Source: Candidatus Magasanikbacteria bacterium RIFOXYC2_FULL_42_28
GTDB lineage: Bacteria > Patescibacteria > ABY1 > Magasanikbacterales > GWA2-37-8
NCBI GenBank assembly: GCA_001784435.1
Contig: MFQZ01000010.1
Location: forward strand, 190,801-254,800
Direction of reading: 5' to 3'
Length of the DNA stretch: 64,000 bases
Under the pieces are notes generated by a model. That model was not told where the DNA came from. It ran no database searches and saw only the letters and a list, made by a program, of their open reading frames with translations. Position numbers and translations under genes: made by a program. Every line of letters begins with the position of its first letter. Positions within the stretch are counted from its first letter, which is position 1. Positions 1 to 7,864 of the stretch are shown one piece after another.

Positions 1-1078
1 ACAGCGAACATTCCACAATGCTATTTTCCGATTTGATTTCTTTGTGTTTATTATCCACCGATACTTTTAATAATTGTTCGTAGGCGTCAAATAGTCGGAC
101 ATTGTGGACCAATAAATTATCCGCGTCTTTTTCACCAAATACTTGGATGACATGATTGGCCACTTGGCCGATGCTCATATCGGCAATAGTAACATTGTCG
201 CCGATGACGCCAAAAATATGGCTGGCCCCACCTTTCATTTTTGGACTTTTGATAAGGACTTTATTACGGTCGCCGGACGCGCTTCTAATCGTAACGTTAT
301 TTTGGTAGATAAACAGAAAATGTTCGGCCAAATATTCGCCATCATTAAGAAGTATGGTCACATTACCGCTGTTGTCATTGGCATTTTTTACCGCGGTTCT
401 TAGTTCTTTCCAGTTAGAAACAGTGACAGTGGCACCGGTTGGGGGCGGAAGTGCCGCGCAGGCCGAAGATGCCAATACTGGTGTTGGTGGATTGGGGGTT
501 GGCGTTGGAGTTGGTGCTGGCGCAGGAGGCAGAGGTGGTGTAGGTGTTGGTGTAGGCGCTGGTGCGGGTACGGATGCCGGAGTAGACGCAGGATTGGGTT
601 TAGCCGTTGATTTAGGCGCAACGACCTTAGCTATTTTAGTGGTTATTTTTTTCGGTGCCACCGGGGCAGTGGCGTTTTTTAAAATTTTTTCTGGGAAATT
701 AGTGATGATAATTAATCCGCCTAAATAATATTCCGGTCGGGTGGGGTGAAAGCCGACAAAAACAACCACCTTACTGTCGGTTTTTAAATTTGCAGATTTA
801 GCCGGGACAAGTTTTGTTCCGCTTATCGCCAACACCGGCGTTTTATCTTTATAAATAATTTTATCACGTCCGTCTTTGGTTTTTGGAATGGTAATAACTT
901 TGTTGGCCGTGTCTATTTTTTTGATAACGGTTTGGATCATCAGCGGTTTGTCCGGCGCGCCGATGGTTTGGGCTTGAACACTGCCGGTATTAGTGAGAGA
1001 TGAATGTTTAATAAATAAAAAAACCAAGACCGTGATCACGGCGCCAACTAAAATTAAATTTATTTTATGTTTAAACAT
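1..1078 (-). CDS. Secreted right-handed beta-helix protein, C-terminus outside the window
   Basis: The minus-strand frame from the ATG at 1078 stays open to the window edge, so about 359 N-terminal residues are present and the C-terminus is missing. The protein begins with a short basic stretch and one hydrophobic segment (about residues 6-24), consistent with a signal peptide or membrane anchor. A beta-rich segment of about 100 residues follows, then a long Pro/Ala/Thr-Pro linker (about residues 150-210). The last part has short repeats of the type NVTIRSASGD and NVTIADMSIG, typical of parallel beta-helix (pectate-lyase-like) folds. It is probably an exported surface protein. The ligand cannot be predicted. 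Overlapping plus-strand Gly/Val-rich frames are shadows of the Pro-rich linker. Confidence 0.8.
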   Translation of the reverse strand, partial: MFKHKINLILVGAVITVLVFLFIKHSSLTNTGSVQAQTIGAPDKPLMIQTVIKKIDTANKVITIPKTKDGRDKIIYKDKTPVLAISGTKLVPAKSANLKTDSKVVVFVGFHPTRPEYYLGGLIIITNFPEKILKNATAPVAPKKITTKIAKVVAPKSTAKPNPASTPASVPAPAPTPTPTPPLPPAPAPTPTPTPNPPTPVLASSACAALPPPTGATVTVSNWKELRTAVKNANDNSGNVTILLNDGEYLAEHFLFIYQNNVTIRSASGDRNKVLIKSPKMKGGASHIFGVIGDNVTIADMSIGQVANHVIQVFGEKDADNLLVHNVRLFDAYEQLLKVSVDNKHKEIKSENSIVECSL

Positions 1079-1115
1079 ATTTCTATCCTAACACGGATTT
1101 TGGCCTTTGGCAAAT

Positions 1116-1145
1116 AAAAAACCGCTCATACAGTATATGAGCGGT
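1116..1145 (-). terminator. Rho-independent terminator
   Basis: A perfect 10-bp stem (1121-1130 with 1136-1145, 5-nt loop) is followed on the minus strand by a run of T residues (1116-1120). It lies just downstream of the small minus-strand gene ending at 1161 and separates it from the beta-helix gene. Confidence 0.85.
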
Positions 1146-1160
1146 ATCACGATTAATTTT

Positions 1161-1469
1161 TTAAGCCGCCAAGCCATCTTCTTCCCGCAGTGCCTTTTCT
1201 TCTTTTTCTATTTCTGCGAGCATTTGTTGCCTTTTTAGCGCTGTTTGAAAAGCAGTAAGATCATCAACTTCTACCCCCTTTATTTCGTCCGGATCAAGTG
1301 GTATGGCGCCAATATCCGTTATTTCTTCTAAATTATTCAAACTACGATCAATATCTGCTTCACGAATATCGTCGAGCACCGTCCCGCGTTGGCTTTTTTT
1401 CGGGTTAAGAAATTCTTTGGCTAATTTTTCACTATCGGGGATGCCCATTTCTGTTTCTCTTAAATTCAT
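1161..1469 (-). CDS. Small acidic hypothetical protein
   Basis: A 102-residue, strongly acidic protein with predicted helical, Glu/Lys-rich ends and no membrane segment. I do not recognise a family. A purine-rich AAGAGA lies about 8 nt before an internal ATG at 1448, whereas the outer ATG at 1469 has no ribosome binding site, so translation may start at Met8 (95 residues). A clear terminator follows directly, which supports a real, singly transcribed gene. A cytosolic location is inferred from the composition. Confidence 0.6.
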   Translation of the reverse strand: MNLRETEMGIPDSEKLAKEFLNPKKSQRGTVLDDIREADIDRSLNNLEEITDIGAIPLDPDEIKGVEVDDLTAFQTALKRQQMLAEIEKEEKALREEDGLAA

Positions 1470-1556
1470 ATAATTTTTTTATTAAATTTTCGCTAATGTT
1501 AGCGTAAAACAATGGTATTATAGCACATTTTAGCATTTTTGTCAATACCCCCACTC

Positions 1557-1584
1557 TTGACATATTTTTTAAACCTGATATAAT
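1557..1584 (+). promoter_or_regulatory. Sigma-70-type promoter of the rplJL operon
   Basis: TTGACA at 1557-1562 and TATAAT at 1579-1584 with a 16-bp spacer, both perfect hexamers. The predicted start near 1591 leaves a 5' leader of about 220 nt before rplJ. Confidence 0.85.
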
Positions 1585-1590
1585 GCTTTT

Positions 1591-1810
1591 AACCATAGAC
1601 AGCAGGGGCTCAAAAAGCTTAATCATCCTGCCGAGGTGCAAAAGTGATTTATCACTTCAATTGTCGATTTGCGCTTATAGGTCTGTGGAAAACACAGATT
1701 TTTTATTTACTGGCTTGAAAATTTTGATCCGCCTCGGGCGGAGAAAAAATTTTCACTAGCAGTAATTATCCCGGCCTTGGCCGGGATAATCCATAGTAAT
1801 ATAGGATAGT
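1591..1810 (+). promoter_or_regulatory. Ribosomal protein L10 leader RNA
   Basis: The 220-nt leader of rplJ carries the hallmark of the L10 leader family: an AGCAGG strand (1601-1606) that can pair with the CCTGCCGAGG segment at 1627-1636. In Bacillus subtilis the L10(L12)4 complex binds such a leader and controls rplJL by transcription attenuation. The same logic is likely here, because a terminator hairpin follows at 1682-1704. Two further hairpins lie between the terminator and the start codon: one with TCCGCC/GGCGGA arms near 1729-1743 and one at 1765-1790. An AGGA element at 1803-1806 may serve as ribosome binding site. Confidence 0.8.
1682..1704 (+). terminator. rplJ: Attenuator terminator inside the L10 leader
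   Basis: A 6-bp stem TCTGTG/CACAGA (1682-1687 with 1693-1698) with a GAAAA loop is followed by six T residues (1699-1704). It lies within the leader and before the coding region, as expected for an attenuator and not for the end of an operon. Confidence 0.65.
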
Positions 1811-2338
1811 ATGCCTAAATCAAAACAACAAAAAGAAACCAGTATCCAGTCGCTCGTGGCCGGTATTAAATCCGCCAAGACGACTGTATTCGCCAACTTT
1901 CAAGGCGTGAAGGTGAAGGACTCCGAAAAATTGCGCCGTGATTGTCGCGCTGGTAATATTACCGTGCTGGCCACCAAAAAAACTCTTTTACGTCGGGCTC
2001 TTTCCGAAGTGGGCGTACAAGATGTTGATACGAAAATATTTTCCGGCGGTGTGGCCGTATATATGGGCCAAGATGAAATTTCCGCGCCCAAGGCCGTGGC
2101 AAATTTTGCCAAAACCAACGAGTTGTCCGCTATCTTTGGTGGATTGTTTGAAGGGAAATTTGTCAATGCGTCGCAGATCAAAGCATTGGCGTCACTCCCA
2201 ACCAAACAGCAATTACTCGGTCAATTGGTTGGCACCTTAAATGCGCCGATATCCGGCTTTGTCAATGTGTTAGCCGGCAATTTACGTGGACTTGTTTCTG
2301 TTCTTAATAATATTTCCGAGGCGAAAGCCAAAGTATAG
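1811..2338 (+). CDS. rplJ: 50S ribosomal protein L10
   Basis: A 175-residue protein of the usual L10 length. L10 anchors the L7/L12 stalk to the large ribosomal subunit and helps recruit translation factors. The N-terminal half has the family pattern (SAKTTVFANFQGVKV at about residues 22-36, and a conserved run ending in ATKKTLLRRAL). The C-terminal helix that binds L7/L12 dimers is the last ~30 residues. The gene is followed by rplL after 53 nt. Regulation is probably by L10 binding to the leader RNA upstream. Confidence 0.97.
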   Translation: MPKSKQQKETSIQSLVAGIKSAKTTVFANFQGVKVKDSEKLRRDCRAGNITVLATKKTLLRRALSEVGVQDVDTKIFSGGVAVYMGQDEISAPKAVANFAKTNELSAIFGGLFEGKFVNASQIKALASLPTKQQLLGQLVGTLNAPISGFVNVLAGNLRGLVSVLNNISEAKAKV

Positions 2339-2391
2339 CCCTGAAGTAAAAAATCATTTTCTACTTCACGAGTTTAATTTAATATAAATAT

Positions 2392-2796
2392 ATGACTGAC
2401 GAACAAAAAGTAGTTGAGGTGCCGGCCAAGTTCCAGGCCCTCGTAAGCGAGATTGAAAAGATGTCTGTTTTGGATCTTTCCGAATTAGTTAAAGTGTTAG
2501 AAGATAAATTTGGCGTTTCCGCCGCCGCTCCAGCCATGATGATGGCCGCCGCTCCGGCCGCTGGTGGCGCTGCCGCCGAAGAGAAAACCGAATTTAACGT
2601 TGAGTTGACTGAAGCCGGTGCACAAAAAATCAACGTCATTAAGGCCGTCAAAGAATTGACCGGCTTGGGCTTGGCTGATGCCAAAGCGATCGTTGACGCC
2701 GCTCCGAAGATGATTAAAGAAGGTGTTAAAAAAGAAGACGCCGAAGCGATGAAGAAGAAAATTGAAGAAGCGGGCGGTAAGGTGACGTTAAAGTAA
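2392..2796 (+). CDS. rplL: 50S ribosomal protein L7/L12
   Basis: A 134-residue stalk protein. It has an N-terminal dimerisation helix region (residues 1-40), an Ala/Gly/Met-rich flexible hinge (about 44-62) and the conserved C-terminal factor-binding domain with KINVIKAVKELTGLGLADAK and the EEAGGKVTLK end. It binds elongation and initiation factors on the ribosome as dimers attached to L10. It is second in the rplJL operon and is closed by a strong terminator. Confidence 0.98.
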   Translation: MTDEQKVVEVPAKFQALVSEIEKMSVLDLSELVKVLEDKFGVSAAAPAMMMAAAPAAGGAAAEEKTEFNVELTEAGAQKINVIKAVKELTGLGLADAKAIVDAAPKMIKEGVKKEDAEAMKKKIEEAGGKVTLK

Positions 2797-2810
2797 TTAC
2801 AGCGTAATTA

Positions 2811-2846
2811 AAAAAATCCCATGATGTAAATTCGTGGGATTTTTTT
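2811..2846. terminator. Bidirectional rho-independent terminator
   Basis: The stem AAAAAATCCCA/TGGGATTTTTT (2811-2821 with 2835-2846) has T-runs on both strands. It ends rplJL on the plus strand and the converging minus-strand gene whose stop lies at 2849. Confidence 0.88.
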
Positions 2847-2848
2847 GT

Positions 2849-5113
2849 TTATGGCAAATTCACTTGATATAATTTGCCGTCATCGGCGATAAACGCGCGT
2901 TTGTTGGCTTCTTCCACTATTAGTCCTTCCGGATTTTTCCAATCTTGATGCTCAATTTGCGCTACTAAACGGCCGTCTTTATTAACTATAATTAACCGTT
3001 TGCCAACTGAATCCAAAATATATAAATTATTTATATCATTGTAAGTCCAAAGTTCGCTGGCCGAAAAGAGTAGGGGGTATAATCCCTGCAAAGCAAATGT
3101 TTGTTTGGCACCTCCGGCCCATTTGCCAATTTCGCCACTGCTGTGAGATAGATACAGATCACCATCAATCGTTAGGTCAAAGGCGTCGGACAAAGAGTCC
3201 TGATCGGATTTTGACCATTGTTGACCCGGTCCAAAACCGTTGGTGATACTGTCGTGGCGATAAATTTGACGGCTCGTAGCGTCCACGCTGTATAAGCGTC
3301 GGTTATACACCACCACTGTTGTTATTTTGGGATTATCGCCCGGGAAATCACTGTTGATTTTTTTTACCAGATTTTCGCCTGGCAGATATTGCGCCAAAGA
3401 TGATTCATTATATAAAAGAACGGCATAGTCGTTTTCTTTGGGCACCGCCACGTCGTTAAATCCCGGTAAACCGGTGTCGATCAGGTTGGTTTCTTTGGTT
3501 GATAGATCATAAAGGTACAATGAGGGCGACGACGAGGAATAAAGCGCGAGAGTGTTTTTAATTTTAAATAAGCGATTGGCGCCGGTATCGGGCCATTCTG
3601 ACAAAATTACGGCGTTAGCGGCTGATATTTTGCGTAAACGCGCGAGTAATTCATCGGTCTGTTCGTTTAAAGCCAAGCATTGTTGTTTTTGGATTTTTGT
3701 TTCGCAATTCATCGTGTCTAAAATATTTTTAGCAGTAGCCAGTTCGGTCAGCGCGGCATTGTCATCGCCGTAAACCAAGGCGCTTTCGGCACTATCTTTT
3801 TTAACAGTAACAGCGGAAAGATTGTCGTTAAAAATTTTTGCCTGTTCTTTTTCCAGGCGACGAGTATTAAGATAAAAAATACTAATAATAAATATGACAA
3901 CGATGAGAGTCGCCGCGACAAACAGCAGTTTGGTTATTTTGGGCATTTGATTGAAATAGAGCCGGATATTTTGAATTTGTCGACGCCAGTCGTTTAAGGT
4001 ATTTTGCCGGCGATTTTGAAAATTGGTGGCGACGAAAAATAGTGTCATTATAAATCGGCCGATTTCGATAATTAATTTCGCGATTAATACTAAGAACCAC
4101 CAGATGCCCAAGACCGTCAAGCGGATTGCTTTGGCGATATAGGCCAAAGCAATTTTAATTCCGGCGGTGGAATTGTTTGGTTCGCGTCCGGCGACGGATT
4201 GGTGGCGCGAATGCAAATGAGTGGAATTTATTTGGGTGGGGGTGTTAGCCGGCGCGACTCGGCGCAACGGTTCGTTTTGTGGTTGTCCGTGGAGCGCGGT
4301 TTGGACGCGTTCATTCAAACCCGGGAATAGTGAAGGTGCCAATGTGCTGGCAGTGCGTTTTTCAGTGGAAAAGAGATTTTTTAAAGACCGTTCCGATTGC
4401 CCTTTATTTGGGTTGGGCGGGTTATCTTTGCCTACGGCCAGGGTAGCGACAGTGTCGGTTAAGTGCAAGATGATACCACCAAACGATAAATTATTGCGTA
4501 ACTCTCCCAAAACTTTTTCTAAATGTTGCGCGCTTTGACGGGGCGGGCGAGCGGTGATGATTTTTTGGAGACGGTCGCCGTTAAAATAGCGCAAAACATT
4601 TGGCGTACTGACAAACATAAAATCGTTGGGGCTGATTTTGCCTTGGATCAGTTGTGAAAATAATGGTGGCTCCTCGTCATTTTCTTCCGCGCCCGATTCG
4701 GTTAAATCCATTCGTTCGTATGATCCGGCGCGATTATTGTAAAATAGAAAAATTTGCGGTTGTCCATGGAAAGAAAAAGACGCTTCTTTTTGGCGGATAA
4801 CTCCAATCGCGCAATGCAGGCCGTCGGTGGTTGTTAATACCCAGCGTTCGCGGTTGATTTTTTTGAGAACTGTTTCCAAGCCGTGTTCTCCATCTGTTTC
4901 CGTTAAATTATAATATTCGCTTTCCGCGTCTTCAATTATTTTTTGAACAGCCACAATGTCGCGCTCCGAAGCGTTGTTCATTTCACAGACGGCAAAAAAA
5001 TTACCCTTGGACATTTCTTCGGGCGTGGACGGTTCGGTGATGTGCAGGAGCACGTGCGATTGTCGGGGTTTACCGCCCTCGACAAAAAATTCTTGTAATT
5101 GCAAACTTTCCAT
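2849..5113 (-). CDS. Membrane protein with PP2C-like N-terminal domain and C-terminal beta-propeller
   Basis: A 754-residue protein with three visible parts. Residues 1-235 resemble the PPM/PP2C phosphatase fold (GNFFAVCEM, then LHCAIGVIRQKEAS and NDFMFVSTP at positions typical of that fold), but the metal-binding Asp residues are not evident, so it may be a catalytically dead sensor. Residues 317-360 and 388-415 are strongly hydrophobic and likely span the membrane. After a coiled-coil segment (about 415-500) the last 250 residues form short beta-strand repeats ending in NHL-like motifs (NPEGLIVEEANKRAFIADDGK), a probable extracytoplasmic propeller. The gene stands alone between a bidirectional terminator and a divergent regulator gene. 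Function unknown; a transmembrane signal receptor is an inference. Confidence 0.75.
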   Translation of the reverse strand: MESLQLQEFFVEGGKPRQSHVLLHITEPSTPEEMSKGNFFAVCEMNNASERDIVAVQKIIEDAESEYYNLTETDGEHGLETVLKKINRERWVLTTTDGLHCAIGVIRQKEASFSFHGQPQIFLFYNNRAGSYERMDLTESGAEENDEEPPLFSQLIQGKISPNDFMFVSTPNVLRYFNGDRLQKIITARPPRQSAQHLEKVLGELRNNLSFGGIILHLTDTVATLAVGKDNPPNPNKGQSERSLKNLFSTEKRTASTLAPSLFPGLNERVQTALHGQPQNEPLRRVAPANTPTQINSTHLHSRHQSVAGREPNNSTAGIKIALAYIAKAIRLTVLGIWWFLVLIAKLIIEIGRFIMTLFFVATNFQNRRQNTLNDWRRQIQNIRLYFNQMPKITKLLFVAATLIVVIFIISIFYLNTRRLEKEQAKIFNDNLSAVTVKKDSAESALVYGDDNAALTELATAKNILDTMNCETKIQKQQCLALNEQTDELLARLRKISAANAVILSEWPDTGANRLFKIKNTLALYSSSSPSLYLYDLSTKETNLIDTGLPGFNDVAVPKENDYAVLLYNESSLAQYLPGENLVKKINSDFPGDNPKITTVVVYNRRLYSVDATSRQIYRHDSITNGFGPGQQWSKSDQDSLSDAFDLTIDGDLYLSHSSGEIGKWAGGAKQTFALQGLYPLLFSASELWTYNDINNLYILDSVGKRLIIVNKDGRLVAQIEHQDWKNPEGLIVEEANKRAFIADDGKLYQVNLP

Positions 5114-5258
5114 AAGTAGATAGAGGACTAATTTTGACTTTTAACCACATAATTAGTATACTATATCTATCAAGAAAAACCAAGCCCCGACGAACAAGAG
5201 GTGTTGTTGGGGCAGGGAGTTTTCCCCAGTTGAATTAACACTTAATTTAAGACAAAAT

Positions 5259-5855
5259 ATGCTTGAACACATTATTGGTTCAACCACGCGTTTGAAATTA
5301 TTACAGATTTTTTTTAACGCTCCGGATCGTTCTTTTTTTGTGCGGGAATTATCCCGTTTGGCCGACACTCAATTAAACGGGGTACGGCGAGAATTGGCGA
5401 ATTTTGAAGATATTGAATTGGTTAAACAAGTGGAGGCCGACAAGACCTCGGTAGATGAATTGGGCACGGAACGTTCCAAGTATTATCGCCTTAATCCGGA
5501 TTTTTATTTGTTGGAAGAATTAAAGGCCTTGTTACTAAAAGCGCGCGTTTTAGAAGAACAGCATTATGTTGATTTAATCAAGAATCGCGCGGGTGAAATT
5601 AAACTTTTTTTGTTGATGGGGCGTTTTACCGGCAATGTTGGCGCGTCTACGGATATGTTTATTGTCGGCAAAATTAAGCCGGTGGCTCTGGCTAAAATTA
5701 TTCGCGATTTTGAAAAATTTTTGGGCCAACCGTTGCGTTACACTTTAATGGAAGCCAAAGAATACGCGGACCGACGGGAAATCGGCGATAAGTTTTTGTA
5801 TAGTGTTTTTGAATCCCGCTACCGAGTGGTAGTGGACGAAGGAATGTTGCGATAG
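5259..5855 (+). CDS. Winged-helix transcriptional regulator with nucleotidyltransferase-like C-terminal domain
   Basis: A 198-residue protein. Residues 1-70 fit a winged helix (TTRLKLLQIFFNAPDRSFFVRELSR, then a recognition helix QLNGVRRELANFEDIELV). Residues 110-190 resemble the minimal nucleotidyltransferase fold seen in similar archaeal and CPR regulators, but the usual GS...DxD catalytic motif is degenerate (GASTDMFIVG), so catalysis is doubtful. It starts the run regulator-TsaB-GT2 with gaps of only 4 and 3 nt, indicating one operon. The gene is divergent from the propeller protein. A hairpin with arms GCCCC/GGGGC lies at about 5183-5212 in the leader. Confidence 0.75.
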   Translation: MLEHIIGSTTRLKLLQIFFNAPDRSFFVRELSRLADTQLNGVRRELANFEDIELVKQVEADKTSVDELGTERSKYYRLNPDFYLLEELKALLLKARVLEEQHYVDLIKNRAGEIKLFLLMGRFTGNVGASTDMFIVGKIKPVALAKIIRDFEKFLGQPLRYTLMEAKEYADRREIGDKFLYSVFESRYRVVVDEGMLR

Positions 5856-5859
5856 TAAT

Positions 5860-6231
5860 ATGTTTTTAGTAATTGATTCTTCCGCGCCCGACCAGGTAAA
5901 TTTATCATTATGGTTGAATACCGTTTGGGTTCACGGTTACTTTTTGGCATCCGCGCCCCTGCTCGTAAGTATTGACAAGTTTTTAAAACAACAACAAAAG
6001 ACCGTGGCGGATTTAAAAGGGGTAGTCGTTGTGGTTGGGCGCGGTCGATTTACGGCTACGCGTGTGGCTACTACCGTTGCCAATACTTTGGCTTACGTTT
6101 TAAATATCACTGTGATCGCGGTTACCGAAATTGATTGGGAAAAATTGCCGGAACAAATTAGGTCCGCGCCGACTAACCAATATGCGAGCGCGCTATATAG
6201 TGGTGAAGCGCATATCGGCCGGAAAAAGTAA
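5860..6231 (+). CDS. tsaB: Short TsaB-like protein (tRNA t6A biosynthesis)
   Basis: A 123-residue homologue of TsaB, the scaffold partner of TsaD in making N6-threonylcarbamoyladenosine at position 37 of ANN-decoding tRNAs. The diagnostic segment GRGRFTATRVATTVANTLAY (about residues 63-82) matches the family pattern GPGSFTGLRVG...NTLA. Typical TsaB proteins are about 220-240 residues. Here only the N-terminal ASKHA half, which contacts TsaD, remains. It is tightly packed between the regulator and GT2 genes. The short form could be functional in a reduced genome or a decayed copy; the intact frame and close operon packing favour function. Confidence 0.75.
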   Translation: MFLVIDSSAPDQVNLSLWLNTVWVHGYFLASAPLLVSIDKFLKQQQKTVADLKGVVVVVGRGRFTATRVATTVANTLAYVLNITVIAVTEIDWEKLPEQIRSAPTNQYASALYSGEAHIGRKK

Positions 6232-6234
6232 TTT

Positions 6235-7719
6235 ATGCTTTCTAATTATCAGCGCTATCGGTTATACGAAATTTTACCAGGGGCTTCTATTTGGGCGACT
6301 TTGATTATTAGTGTTGTTTTGTCATTTGTCAAACCACTCTGGATGATTTACGCGGTGCTGGTATTTGACGTTTATTGGGTTTTGCGCGTGGCTTATTTTA
6401 GTTTGTATTTGATATTATCTTGGCGGCGATTTCGACGGGCACTCCAAATTGATTGGTTCGCGAAGCTCGGCGCTACTTTTCCTAATTGGGAAAAACGTCA
6501 GAATGTTATTTTTTTACCACTGTATAATGAAGATTGGCCGGTAGTTGACGAGACCTTAAAAGCGCTGTCTGCTTCCACTTATCCGGCGGGAAAATTGTTT
6601 GTGGTTATTTCCGGCGAGGCACGCCAACAAGCGCATTGGGATAAAATTCAGATTTTAATTAACAATAATTACGCGGGCCAGTTTGCCGATTTGATTTTTT
6701 ATACTCACCCGGATGGTTTAATAAATGAAATACCGGGCAAAGGTTCTAATATCCATTTTGCCGAGAAAGAATTTAAGAAATACGCCGATAGTCGCGGTTG
6801 GCAATATGGCGATATAGTCGTTTCGGTTTTTGACATTGATACCGTGGTCCATCCGCAGTATTTCGCTCACCTCACTTTTCTATACTGCTCTCACCCCAAT
6901 CCCGCCAAGAGCTCTTTTCAGCCGGTAACTTTATATAATAATAATTTGTGGGAGTCGCCTTCAATTCTGCGCGTGATGGCGTTTGGCACTACTTTTTGGA
7001 TGCTTTTTTCCGTGGCGCGTTTGGATAATCTGGTCACTTTTTCTTCGCACAGCATGAGTTTTCAGGCGATTGTTGATTGTGGCGGACACGCGGCTGATAT
7101 TGTGAGCGAGGACTCGCGCATATTTTATCAATGTTGGTTAAAAAATAATGGCAACTACGAAGTAACGCCGATGTATATTCCGGTTTCGATGGATACCGTG
7201 CGCGCCGATAATTGGTTCAAAAGTTTAAAAAATTTATATTTGCAACAACGGCGTTGGGCGTGGGGAGCGGAAAATATCCCGTATCTTTTGTACCAGTTTA
7301 AAAAGCACCAAGAAATTCCTTGGTTTAAAAAGTTTATAATTTTATTTCACGAATGGGAAGGTAAGTGGAGTTGGGCGGTCGTTACAATTTTGATTACGGT
7401 TTTGGGGCGATTACCACTCTGGCTCGCGAGTGATGATGTTAGACGGAGCGCTTTATTTTTTAATACCCCGTATGTTTTGGAAAGTTTGATGACCATTGCC
7501 ATGCTTGGGTTATTGATTTCCGCCGCGATGGGGATGTTGTTATTACCGCCCCGTCCCGTTCATCACGGCCACCACAAATATTTGTTTATGTTGGCGCAAT
7601 GGCTATTGGTGCCGGTTTCACTTATTTTGTTTTCCGCGTGGCCCTGTTTGGATGCTGTTACGCACCTAATGTTTGGCAAGTATTTGGGGTTCAATGTTTC
7701 CCAAAAGAGCCGGGCGTGA
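6235..7719 (+). CDS. Membrane glycosyltransferase, family 2
   Basis: A 494-residue processive-type GT2. Two hydrophobic helices (about residues 17-65) come first. The cytosolic GT-A domain follows, with PLYNEDWPVV (nucleotide-sugar binding), an Asp-rich metal motif SVFDIDT near residue 197 and the acceptor motif QQRRWAWG near 337. Three more membrane helices lie in the last 120 residues. The order GT-A then Q-x-x-RW then membrane helices is that of cellulose/hyaluronan synthase-like enzymes, so it probably makes or extrudes a surface polysaccharide. The donor sugar is not predictable. It is the last gene of the regulator-TsaB operon, before an AT-rich hairpin repeat. Confidence 0.88.
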   Translation: MLSNYQRYRLYEILPGASIWATLIISVVLSFVKPLWMIYAVLVFDVYWVLRVAYFSLYLILSWRRFRRALQIDWFAKLGATFPNWEKRQNVIFLPLYNEDWPVVDETLKALSASTYPAGKLFVVISGEARQQAHWDKIQILINNNYAGQFADLIFYTHPDGLINEIPGKGSNIHFAEKEFKKYADSRGWQYGDIVVSVFDIDTVVHPQYFAHLTFLYCSHPNPAKSSFQPVTLYNNNLWESPSILRVMAFGTTFWMLFSVARLDNLVTFSSHSMSFQAIVDCGGHAADIVSEDSRIFYQCWLKNNGNYEVTPMYIPVSMDTVRADNWFKSLKNLYLQQRRWAWGAENIPYLLYQFKKHQEIPWFKKFIILFHEWEGKWSWAVVTILITVLGRLPLWLASDDVRRSALFFNTPYVLESLMTIAMLGLLISAAMGMLLLPPRPVHHGHHKYLFMLAQWLLVPVSLILFSAWPCLDAVTHLMFGKYLGFNVSQKSRA

Positions 7720-7736
7720 TATGATATTGAGGTGAT

Positions 7737-7854
7737 AATGTCAAATTTCCAATTTCCAATGTCAAATCAAGCCCAAAATCCAAAACCCAAATTACAAATT
7801 GACATTTGAGCTTTGATCTTGATTTGAAATTGGAAATTTGGATTTTGAAATTTT
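7737..7854. repeat. AT-rich palindromic repeat, family A, copy 1
   Basis: A roughly 118-bp imperfect inverted repeat. Its left arm reads AATGTCAAATTTCCAATTTCC and its right arm reads GAAATTGGAAATTTGGATTTTGA. The same unit occurs at 11451, 44132, 45987, 52419 and (shortened) 61923. It gives a spurious in-frame ATG at 7838 ahead of the next gene. Confidence 0.9.
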
Positions 7855-7864
7855 AAGTTTAATT

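Noticed and set aside
354..728. Plus-strand Gly/Val-rich 124-residue frame
   Set aside because: It is antisense to the Pro/Ala-rich linker of the minus-strand beta-helix protein, whose frame is open throughout and has sensible domains on both sides.
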